From contig CAJOQY010000246.1 in assembly GCA_905236835.1 (NCBI GenBank), forward strand, positions 1 through 13,856: a stretch of 13,856 nt of DNA, given 5' to 3'. The notes under the pieces were generated by a model, which was given only the letters and a program-made list of their open reading frames with translations, made no database searches and was not told where the DNA came from. The DNA is from an uncultured Oscillibacter sp. (GTDB lineage Bacteria; Bacillota; Clostridia; Oscillospirales; Oscillospiraceae). Position 1 is the first letter of the stretch. Each line of letters opens with the position of its first letter. Shown in pieces: positions 7,158 through 13,856 of the stretch. The position numbers were made by a program, and so were the translations under genes.

Positions 7158-8572
7158 GTTTTTACGATCCGAAAGCCCCCCTTCTTAAAAGGGGGGCGGC
7201 GGCGCGTTGGCCGTCCGCCAAGGACCCGCCGGGTGGAGTTTTCCTCGCGTGTATGATATTATTTTTATGCGCGTTTCCCCTGTCCGCCCGCGCCGCCGGT
7301 TTGAATTTTGATTATCAATTCCAGAACGCTGAAAATATTTCATCGGCGTTCTGCGCCGCGTATAATATAAACCATCAACTTGAATCTATTGTCCCGCTGG
7401 ATATAAACGCTTCAAGCGCGTGGATTCCGTGTGATGATCCAAATCTGATTGATTATTTAAAAATTTTCACGCTGGATGCGAATTCCCGTCCCCTTGCCCC
7501 CGCGCGCGTGATTGATCATTCCCCGCAATCAGATCATAATACCGCGCGTATTATTCAATTAAACTTTCAAAATCCCGTAATAACCATCTCATGCAATCAT
7601 GAATCCGAAATTGATTATATTCTTGTCAAATACAATTCCGCGATTTATCACAGCTTGTTCAATCGCGATTTCTGGAACGCCGCCGCGACGGATGATCTTC
7701 AACCGCCGTCCGAATATCCGCAATATTATCAAATTAAAAATATTTTACAGGCTTTGATGACAAGCGTCGATATTCAGGACGGCGGCGGATTGGGATCCGT
7801 ATTCGATAAATACGCCGCTTTCACCCGCAAACAACAAATCGCCGCCTATATCCGGCAAACTTCAGCCGACAGCGCCGGAAATATCATCGGCGCGGGACAC
7901 GGGATTTTGATTCAACCCGGCGAATATTATCCCATTGACTTGGGCTTATATCCCATGGACGAAAACGCGAAATATATTTTTCTCGCCGTCGGACGCGCGC
8001 CGTCCGGGAATCAGGACGCGTTTCGCGCCGTCTATCCCGTTCTGCCGCCGGATAAAACCCCGCCCGGCTCCAACGGCGTACAGTCCGGATTAAACATGGA
8101 TATTATCAACGGCGAACTGGCCGACACCTGTTCCGGACGCGTTTCTTTGACATTCAACGAATATTTATATTATTATCATTCATCATCCAATCCGCCCGCG
8201 ATTCAGCCGGTTGACCGGGGTCCCGTCGATTCCCCCGACAGACAATTTAATTTTATCAGCGTCGGGAATCTCATCCAATCCTGTTCCGATGATTCCAAAA
8301 TCAATCTCGTTCTCCGGGAAGATTTGACGAATCAGCGTACTGTCACGATAGATTTAAATTTCCAACACGCGAAAAACGGGGAATTTATCACATTCAATCC
8401 CAATTTATGCGATCAGTTCGGCAATACGCGCTCCGTCCCTTTGACCGTCCGCGTCAGTCTCCGGCGCGTCCGCACGATTATAGATATAAATCCCGAAACC
8501 GGCGATCCGATTTATTCTTGGATTTTAACGCCGGTCGTCGAAATTACCCCAGAATGGGACGGAAGAATATAA
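7154..8572 (+). CDS. Miniature paralogue of the surface proteins: N-module fused to the shared C-module
   Basis: 472 residues from ATG 7154, which overlaps the previous stop as ATGA, or 439 from ATG 7253. No other start codon lies between. A hydrophobic leader ends 'PLSARAAG' (residues ~31-49), suggesting secretion. With the 7154 start, residues ~7-30 are translated from a GC-rich palindromic stretch and look like read-through of non-coding repeat DNA. The 7253 start gives a compact signal peptide, with GGTGGAG 14 bases upstream, so both remain possible. Residues ~60-120, with cysteines C67 and C93 ('IPCDDPN'), match residues ~230-300 of the third surface protein. Residues ~134-472 match the C-module of the first (shared 'GSVFDKYA', 'DTCSGRVSLTFNEYLY', 'PETGDPIY'). 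The ~800-residue core between these modules is missing. No SLH, LPXTG or enzyme motif is seen. The DNA is more A/T-rich than homologous stretches of the neighbour. An intact but internally deleted duplicate is likely; slow decay is an alternative. Confidence 0.75.
   Translation: MSFYDPKAPLLKRGAAARWPSAKDPPGGVFLACMILFLCAFPLSARAAGLNFDYQFQNAENISSAFCAAYNINHQLESIVPLDINASSAWIPCDDPNLIDYLKIFTLDANSRPLAPARVIDHSPQSDHNTARIIQLNFQNPVITISCNHESEIDYILVKYNSAIYHSLFNRDFWNAAATDDLQPPSEYPQYYQIKNILQALMTSVDIQDGGGLGSVFDKYAAFTRKQQIAAYIRQTSADSAGNIIGAGHGILIQPGEYYPIDLGLYPMDENAKYIFLAVGRAPSGNQDAFRAVYPVLPPDKTPPGSNGVQSGLNMDIINGELADTCSGRVSLTFNEYLYYYHSSSNPPAIQPVDRGPVDSPDRQFNFISVGNLIQSCSDDSKINLVLREDLTNQRTVTIDLNFQHAKNGEFITFNPNLCDQFGNTRSVPLTVRVSLRRVRTIIDINPETGDPIYSWILTPVVEITPEWDGRI
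7175..7197 (+). repeat. Perfect GC hairpin at the junction of the first two surface-protein genes
   Basis: A 9-bp perfect stem (GCCCCCCTT with AAGGGGGGC) around a 5-base loop (CTTAA). It sits 18 bases after the stop of the SLH gene and is followed, up to about 7240, by further small inverted repeats (TTGGC/GCCAA at 7207-7221 and ACCC/GGGT at 7224-7234). There is no T-run directly after the stem, so it is not a classical intrinsic terminator. It could be a dispersed palindromic repeat, an mRNA-stabilising or attenuating hairpin, or part of the second gene's coding start. Confidence 0.7.
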
Positions 8573-8597
8573 AAATATAATAAAATATAAAATAAAG

Positions 8598-8634
8598 CCC
8601 CTCCGCCGCCGCCCCCCGGCGGGGGAGGGGTTTT
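8598..8634 (+). terminator. Intrinsic terminator after the miniature surface-protein gene
   Basis: A GC-rich inverted repeat: CCCCT (8598-8602) pairs with AGGGG (8626-8630), and CCGCC (8603-8607) pairs with GGCGG (8618-8622), leaving a 3-base bulge and a C-rich loop. TTTT (8631-8634) and, after CCG, a further TTT follow. It lies about 25 bases after the stop codon. It probably separates the first two surface genes from the third. Confidence 0.72.
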
Positions 8635-8641
8635 CCGTTTC

Positions 8642-8691
8642 AATCTAAATCTAAAATTCAATTTTAATCTAAATCTAATCTAATTTATCTA
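8642..8691. repeat. ATCTA-rich repeat tract upstream of the third surface-protein gene
   Basis: The pentamer ATCTA occurs six times, beginning at 8643, 8649, 8667, 8673, 8678 and 8687. AATCTAAATCTAA is perfectly repeated at 8642-8654 and 8666-8678. The tract fills the space between the terminator and the ribosome binding site (GAAAGGGTG, 8696-8704), exactly where a promoter or operator for the next gene would be expected. No canonical -35/-10 pair was recognised in it. Confidence 0.65.
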
Positions 8692-8709
8692 AAATGAAAG
8701 GGTGCTTTT

Positions 8710-11700
8710 ATGCGAAAAATACGAAAAAGAGACGAATTCCGGCGCGGCTTCCGGACTGTCCGGCGCGTGCTTTTGATTTTATTGATTTTACTTGCCGCCG
8801 TCTCGCCCGCGCCCGCCCGCGCCTCCGCCCTGACTTTGACCCTCTCCCACAGCAATTTGACACTCAAACCCGGCGAAAGCATTCAGCTTACCGCCGAATC
8901 CAATATTAATTACGATTTTCTCTCTTGGAGCGTGGAGGATGAGAATATCGCCCAAATCTCGTCCGATTCCGGGAGCGCGATCACAGTCACGGCGATCAGT
9001 CCCGGCCTGACGCGCGTCCACGCGTGGATCGGCAGCGGCTTTTCCGAAATATGTACGGTCGCCGTCTCCGGAATTATATTAAATCCCGATTCCCTTTCGC
9101 TGTACGCCGACGGAAGCGCGAATATCCGTCTGGAACGCTACGGCGCGGCGGAATCCGTGGGCGTATGGAACTGGAACAGCGATCAAAGCCGCGTGGCGTC
9201 CGTCGCGCGCGCGGACAACGGCGCCATTGTCACCGCCGTCTCCCCCGGCTCGGCTGTTATCACCTGTTCCGGCGGCGGCTTCTCCGCGTCCTGCCCCGTG
9301 ACGGTATCCCATCGCTACGGTACGCCCATCACGGGCGGCTATCTGCGCGCCGGAAGCGACGCCGTAAATCTTACCTACTGGTTTCGCGACACGGCTGTTA
9401 CAGCCGCTTCCACCCTCTGCGCTTTATATGACGCCGCCGGACAGCTGTTCAATACCATCCGCCTGTCCGACAGCGACCCGGATTCCGACGCCTCCGGCGC
9501 GTATCAATCCCCATTGACGGTTTCGATTCCCTGCGATCCGGAAAATATTTCTTCCGCTAAATTATTCTCTCTCGATGACAGCGGCGTCCCGCTCTCGCCC
9601 GCAAGCGTCCTCGCCCCGCCGTCCGACGGCGTCGCCCCGAATTTCATCTCCGGCTATCCCACGCAGCCGATTATTTCGTTTGATAAAAATTCATCTGATC
9701 TCGACCGCTGTATTGTCCGCGTCGATGTCGCGGCGGACAGAACCTGTCAGCTTTTCTGGGCCGTCTATCCCGCCTCTTCCACGCGGACCCCGACAGCCGC
9801 CCTGTTTCAATCCGGCAATCTGCCGGAAAGCGTAAAAAATGATCAATATTCGCTCGCGCGCGGCGAAAATTACACGATTGAAATCACGGGGCTTCAAGAA
9901 CTGACGGGATATGCCCTCTGGATATGGCTTTCCACGCCGGATTTTTCCGCCGGATCCACAATGCGCAGAATCCCCGTGACAACCGGCGACGCGACCCCGC
10001 CGGCCTTCCTGTCCTATCCCACGCTCACCGAGGCGCGCGCCAACGCGCTCGCGTTTTCGTTTACGCTCAGTGAGGACGCGTCTCTCTACTGGGCCGTCGT
10101 CCTGTCCGGAAACAATTTCCCCGCGTCCAATACCGGGACCGGCTTCCCATCCGCTGATTCCGCCATCCGACAGATCATCAACGGCACGGACGCAATCAAT
10201 CATGGCCGTGTTCGCGCGCGCGCCAATACCCCGGAACAGCTGGCCGTGTCCGGACTGCGACCGGAAAACGAATATGACATCTGGTTTATCGCCGAGGATT
10301 CCAGCGGCAATTTCTCGGACTATCCCGCCGGGAATCCCAACAACCCGGACGATCCCACCAGCCCCCGGAAAACCTGCTGCGTGACCGAGTCCACGCTTGA
10401 CACCGCCGCCCCCACCGTCGCGCAGGAATTCACACATTATCTCATCAACGAACCCAATACGCCTTATTGCGATACAAGCGTTCAATTGATTTTCAGCGAA
10501 CCTGTCCGCCTGACTTCCACCGGCGCGACGCTGGCCGATTTATACGCCGCCGTCACGGACGCCGCGTCCGAAACCGAACGCGCTTCCGCCCGCGATCTGC
10601 TCGCCGATGCCCTGCGCGAAAACGTGGTTCTCCATGTCCATGACATATCCAATTCCGCCCGGTCTTCCCCGGCCCCGGAACGCAATTCATCCAATCAGGA
10701 AAGCACGGACACCGGCATCGAATCATGGGCGATTGATTACCGTTTCGCGACCGTCGCTTCCGAGGGCAAAAAAATGATCTTAACTTTCCCGACCACGTCC
10801 GAACAGGGCGACGCGAAAACCAGCGCGCTGGCCCTTGACGCCGGTCTGACTTATCATTTTGAGATCTCCGGATTTTCCGATCTTTCCGAAAACGCCAACC
10901 GTATGTTGGCAACCCGTCTGAATAATTTTACCACCGTCCCGCCGAAAGCCGAATTAAAACGCCTCGCGCTCCGGGCGTCCGCTTATCCCGCCAATGTCGA
11001 TACGATTGATTTGGCGTTTTCCGTCTCGCCCGTGTCCACGTCCCACGCCGATCTTGATTATTGGGATCTATTCTTGTGGTCCGATGTTTCCGCCGAATAT
11101 GAAGTCTATACCAGAAGCCGCCCGGCGGATTCCGGCGTTTATGATTTCCCGTGGCGTTTGACGCAAAACAGCGACGGAGACGGCGGCAATACGGAAGTGA
11201 CTGTCCCCTCCGGCGTCGATTTCTTCGGGCGCAGTCTGCATTATCACATCCAGCGATTGCGTGAAAGCGAACTGCCCGCCCTGTCACAGCTCAAAGACAA
11301 CCGCGTTTATGAATACGCGATCCGTTTTCTTAGATTAAATGGGAGCGACAACCGCGCGTCATGGAGTCAGGAAGTCAATTTCCGGGTTTCCGTCGTCCGG
11401 GGAGAGTTTTCCGACATCTGGAATCTCGCCGCCGATCTGACGCCCGATAAATTCAATACCGCCGAACGCGCCGGAAATATCGTCGACATCAGCGACCCGG
11501 ATGATTTTAAATTTATTCTCACGCGTAATTTCGTCGATACCGAACCGCCGGAATTTTCCGCCGGACGACCGCTGTTCACGCCATCAGATACCTCCGTAAG
11601 CGTGAAATTATTATTAAACCGCGCCGGAACGGTCTATTACTGCGCCGCGCCCGCCGACGGCTCCCTTGCTATGCTGGACGAAAGCGGTCAGATTTTGACT

Positions 11701-12933
11701 ATGGCAAGAAAAGACGAAATCCCCACCAGCGGCGGCGCGTCGGATTTAATCCCATTAAAACTCTCCTCCCCCGCCTTCCGCGATGTCGTCAGCGGACGCT
11801 ATCAGGACGAATCCGAGGGCATAGTATCCGGCTCCGTCACAACTTCCAGCGGCATGGCGACAGCCGTGATTGATAACTTGCTCCCCAATCGCGATTATTT
11901 GATCTGCTTCGTTCTCCGGGGCGTCAGCGCGGTCTATACGCCATACGCCCAAGTCTTCAGATTCACTACGACGGAGGCCGTCCCGCCGGTATTGTCCGGA
12001 ATCGTGCGAAATCCTTCGGCTGTCCTGACTTCCAGCCGCGCCGCGTCCCTGCATTACGCGCTGATCGATCCCTCCGGCGTCCAGATGTTTTCACAGACTT
12101 TCTGGAACAATACGCCCACCGGCAACCGCCCTCCCGCTTATGACGTTTACGGCAATATTTCCAGCGTTTTGGAGGCCATGTCCGTGAATACGATTGATTC
12201 CGAGGCGTCCGTGTTTGATATTTACGCGACGCAGACGTTCAAAGACCAAGTCGCCGCCTATCTCCAATCCGCCGCCGCGGGACGCTATATTCTCGGCGTC
12301 GGCCATGAGATCAATCTGCGCGCCGGTGAAAAATATTCCATAGACTGCTCCGCCTTTTCTATGGCGGACGGTACGCAATACGCTCTGGCCGCCTTGGCCA
12401 TGAACGCCACCGGACGTTCTTTCCGCGTTCTGACGCCGATCTCCCAGCCCAGTAAAGACCCGCTTATGATCACGGCGATTACAAACGCCATGAAAGTGGA
12501 CGAACAGAACGGCGCGCAGTTAGATACCTGTTCCGGAAGCGTCACGCTGCGTTTTGATAAAACCCTTTGGTATCTGGATGAAAATACAGATCCGATCTCC
12601 CGCGTTCAGGTCGATTTGGGCCCCGTATCCAGCCCATACCGCGCCAGCTTCCCGAATTTTATCGGCATCGGCGAATTGATCGCCAATGAAACCGCCGGAA
12701 AGGTCAGCCTGCCGGGAAAAGACAATCAGGTTGGCCGTAGCACATCCGAACTCGTGATTGAGTTTACCCACGCCAAACAGGGCGATTTTATCACGTTTGT
12801 CACGGAACTCTGCGACGCGGACGGCAATATCCATGAAGAGCCTCTGACAGTCAGCGTAGATATTTATGAAGGCACCGTGAAATCCCCGCTGGTGAATATC
12901 ACCGGATCATGGAACGCGCGCGCCTCTTCCTGA
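8710..12933 (+). CDS. Large secreted surface protein with two Big2-like Ig domains and Fn3/Ig-like modules
   Basis: A 1407-residue protein with a classical signal peptide: many Arg/Lys (1-19), the hydrophobic stretch 'VLLILLILLAAV' (20-31), and 'ARASA' near 36-40 as the likely cleavage site. Two Big2-like domains follow (~41-120 and ~121-200), each opening with an 'L.L...s..L..G.s..l' strand and closing with '[AG]xSPGxxxV'. Next is a short N-module (~205-300; C237, C275 in 'IPCDPEN'). From about residue 306 to the end it is collinear with residues ~572-1716 of the SLH protein, including 'QLFWAVY', 'SLYWAVV', 'YTRSRPA', 'WSQEV' and 'ARKDEIPTSG'. The C-module (~1091-1407) carries C1274 ('DTCSGSVTL') and C1368 ('ELCDADGN'). 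No SLH, LPXTG or catalytic motif is seen, so wall attachment, if any, is by another route. ATG 8710 follows a good Shine-Dalgarno (8696-8704). A terminator lies just upstream, so it is probably transcribed on its own. Confidence 0.87.
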   Translation: MRKIRKRDEFRRGFRTVRRVLLILLILLAAVSPAPARASALTLTLSHSNLTLKPGESIQLTAESNINYDFLSWSVEDENIAQISSDSGSAITVTAISPGLTRVHAWIGSGFSEICTVAVSGIILNPDSLSLYADGSANIRLERYGAAESVGVWNWNSDQSRVASVARADNGAIVTAVSPGSAVITCSGGGFSASCPVTVSHRYGTPITGGYLRAGSDAVNLTYWFRDTAVTAASTLCALYDAAGQLFNTIRLSDSDPDSDASGAYQSPLTVSIPCDPENISSAKLFSLDDSGVPLSPASVLAPPSDGVAPNFISGYPTQPIISFDKNSSDLDRCIVRVDVAADRTCQLFWAVYPASSTRTPTAALFQSGNLPESVKNDQYSLARGENYTIEITGLQELTGYALWIWLSTPDFSAGSTMRRIPVTTGDATPPAFLSYPTLTEARANALAFSFTLSEDASLYWAVVLSGNNFPASNTGTGFPSADSAIRQIINGTDAINHGRVRARANTPEQLAVSGLRPENEYDIWFIAEDSSGNFSDYPAGNPNNPDDPTSPRKTCCVTESTLDTAAPTVAQEFTHYLINEPNTPYCDTSVQLIFSEPVRLTSTGATLADLYAAVTDAASETERASARDLLADALRENVVLHVHDISNSARSSPAPERNSSNQESTDTGIESWAIDYRFATVASEGKKMILTFPTTSEQGDAKTSALALDAGLTYHFEISGFSDLSENANRMLATRLNNFTTVPPKAELKRLALRASAYPANVDTIDLAFSVSPVSTSHADLDYWDLFLWSDVSAEYEVYTRSRPADSGVYDFPWRLTQNSDGDGGNTEVTVPSGVDFFGRSLHYHIQRLRESELPALSQLKDNRVYEYAIRFLRLNGSDNRASWSQEVNFRVSVVRGEFSDIWNLAADLTPDKFNTAERAGNIVDISDPDDFKFILTRNFVDTEPPEFSAGRPLFTPSDTSVSVKLLLNRAGTVYYCAAPADGSLAMLDESGQILTMARKDEIPTSGGASDLIPLKLSSPAFRDVVSGRYQDESEGIVSGSVTTSSGMATAVIDNLLPNRDYLICFVLRGVSAVYTPYAQVFRFTTTEAVPPVLSGIVRNPSAVLTSSRAASLHYALIDPSGVQMFSQTFWNNTPTGNRPPAYDVYGNISSVLEAMSVNTIDSEASVFDIYATQTFKDQVAAYLQSAAAGRYILGVGHEINLRAGEKYSIDCSAFSMADGTQYALAALAMNATGRSFRVLTPISQPSKDPLMITAITNAMKVDEQNGAQLDTCSGSVTLRFDKTLWYLDENTDPISRVQVDLGPVSSPYRASFPNFIGIGELIANETAGKVSLPGKDNQVGRSTSELVIEFTHAKQGDFITFVTELCDADGNIHEEPLTVSVDIYEGTVKSPLVNITGSWNARASS

Positions 12934-12973
12934 CGCTTGATGAAAATCAATATTTAATCAAAAACCAAAAATC

Positions 12974-13007
12974 GCGCCGCTCCGTAATATTCATACGGGC
13001 GGCGCGT
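12974..13007 (-). terminator. Strong hairpin terminator between convergent genes
   Basis: CGCGCCGC (12974-12981) pairs perfectly with GCGGCGCG (13000-13007). After one unpaired T, CCGTA (12983-12987) pairs with TACGG (12995-12999), leaving a 7-base loop: 13 bp in all. Read on the minus strand, the stem is followed by ATTTTTGGTTTTT (12973 down to 12961), a good U-tract for ending rny transcription 92 bases after its stop. On the plus strand only a weak tract (ATCTTTC) follows, but the hairpin is the only candidate terminator for the third surface gene, so it may act in both directions. Confidence 0.78.
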
Positions 13008-13099
13008 GATCTTTCGGATTGAAATATTATCATAAAACGCGTTTGTTTTCGCTTGGGATTCTCTGTCTTGAATTTATATCTAAAAAGGACAAAAGCTCC

Positions 13100-13856
13100 T
13101 TATTTCGCGTACTCCACGACCTTCGTTTCCCGCAGGACATGAACTTTGATCTGGCCGGGGTACTCCATTTCAGTTTCAATTTTTTTGGCGAGATTGCGGG
13201 CCATAATGACCATTTCATCCTCGCTGACCTGTTCCGGCTTGACCATGACGCGGACTTCCCGCCCCGCTTGTATGGCATAGGCTTTGTCCACGCCCGGATA
13301 GGACCGGCTGATGGCTTCCAACTGTTCCAGACGCTTAATGTAATTTTCCAGATTCTCACGCCGCGCGCCGGGACGGGCCGCCGAAATCGCGTCCGCCGCC
13401 TGCACCAGACAGGCAATGACTGTACGCGGCTCTATATCGTTGTGATGGGCTTCTATCGCGTGTATGACATCCTCTTTTTCACGGTACTTGCGGGCGAATT
13501 CCACGCCAAGCTGGACATGCGTGCCTTCCATTTCGTGATCGACGGCCTTGCCGAGATCATGCAACAAACCGGCGCGTTTGGCTGTCTGGACATCGACGCC
13601 CAAATCCGCCGCCATCATGCCGGACAATCTGCTGACTTCAATCGAATGCTGTAAAATATTCTGGCCGTAACTGGTGCGATAATGCAATCGGCCCAGCATC
13701 CGGACCAGTTCCGGGTGTAGATTTCTTATCCCGCATTCAAATACCGCCCGTTCGCCTTCTGATTTAATCGTCGCCTCGACTTCGCGTTTGGCTTTCTCGA
13801 CCATTTCTTCTATATGCGTCGGATGAATCCGCCCGTCGGAGATTAATTTTTCCAGC
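13100..13856 (-). CDS. rny: Ribonuclease Y, C-terminal half (5' end outside window)
   Basis: RNase Y is a membrane-anchored endoribonuclease that starts mRNA turnover in many Bacillota. The visible ~252 residues (of about 520 usual) include the linker after the KH domain ('[18 protein letters not shown]'), the region '[21 protein letters not shown]', and the HD domain with the first metal-ligand histidine in 'QHSIEV' and the HD pair in '[12 protein letters not shown]' (H-D codons at 13556-13561). '[11 protein letters not shown]', '[14 protein letters not shown]' and the standard C-terminus 'VVEYAK' follow. The catalytic HD residues are present and the protein ends at the usual place. The frame is open to the right edge; the internal ATG at 13804 is not the true start. 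The N-terminal membrane helix, coiled coil and KH domain lie outside. The gene is convergent with the surface-protein gene and shares the hairpin at 12974-13007. Confidence 0.96.
   Translation of the reverse strand, partial: LEKLISDGRIHPTHIEEMVEKAKREVEATIKSEGERAVFECGIRNLHPELVRMLGRLHYRTSYGQNILQHSIEVSRLSGMMAADLGVDVQTAKRAGLLHDLGKAVDHEMEGTHVQLGVEFARKYREKEDVIHAIEAHHNDIEPRTVIACLVQAADAISAARPGARRENLENYIKRLEQLEAISRSYPGVDKAYAIQAGREVRVMVKPEQVSEDEMVIMARNLAKKIETEMEYPGQIKVHVLRETKVVEYAK

Noticed and set aside
9691..10485. 264-residue minus-strand open frame inside the third surface gene
   Set aside because: It is a Gly/Arg-rich translation typical of the antisense of GC-rich coding DNA, within a well-supported plus-strand gene.
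2007..12933. Sortase (LPXTG) anchoring, dockerin or enzyme domain in the surface proteins
   Set aside because: The C-termini lack LPXTG, a hydrophobic segment and a basic tail. No dockerin-type calcium loops or catalytic motifs were seen; the Asp/Asn/Pro-rich loop near residue 803 of the first protein is too weak to call.
13019..13654. 211-residue plus-strand open frame opposite rny
   Set aside because: It lies fully antisense to an unmistakable RNase Y coding region, and its translation has no recognisable domain.

Overview
The window comes from a bacterium, most likely a member of the Bacillota (Clostridia- or Negativicutes-like). This rests on four things: an RNase Y of the usual Gram-positive type, an S-layer-homology (SLH) surface protein, a FliK-like gene next to a stand-alone FlhB C-terminal-domain homologue (an arrangement known from Bacillus and Clostridia), and a clean SigA-type promoter. 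Coding DNA is GC-rich, while the short spacers are almost purely A/T. No tRNA, rRNA, CRISPR array, transposase or prophage gene was seen, and no gap between genes exceeds about 170 bases.

Left part (1-1934, + strand): the C-terminal part of a FliK-like flagellar hook-length protein, cut by the window edge; an extended -10 promoter; a small FlhB-C-like export-switch protein; and a PilZ-domain (cyclic-di-GMP receptor) protein. FliK and FlhB normally act together to switch substrate specificity of the flagellar type III export gate, and the PilZ protein adds a possible second-messenger input.

Centre (2007-12933, + strand): three secreted, beta-rich surface proteins of one paralogous family fill about 80% of the window. 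The first (1716 aa) is anchored by three N-terminal SLH domains. The third (1407 aa) carries two Big2-like Ig domains instead of SLH. Both share a collinear core of about 1100 residues. The second (about 440-470 aa) is a miniature: it joins a short N-module also found in the third protein directly to the about 330-residue C-module shared by all three. The first and second genes overlap by ATGA, or are separated by a strong GC hairpin if the downstream start is used. A terminator follows the second gene, so the third is probably a separate transcription unit. No catalytic domain is recognised in any of them. The simplest reading is a set of structural cell-envelope or S-layer-associated proteins, one SLH-anchored and two without a recognised anchor.

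Right edge (12974-13856): a strong hairpin terminator between convergent genes, then the C-terminal half of RNase Y (rny) on the minus strand, cut by the window edge.
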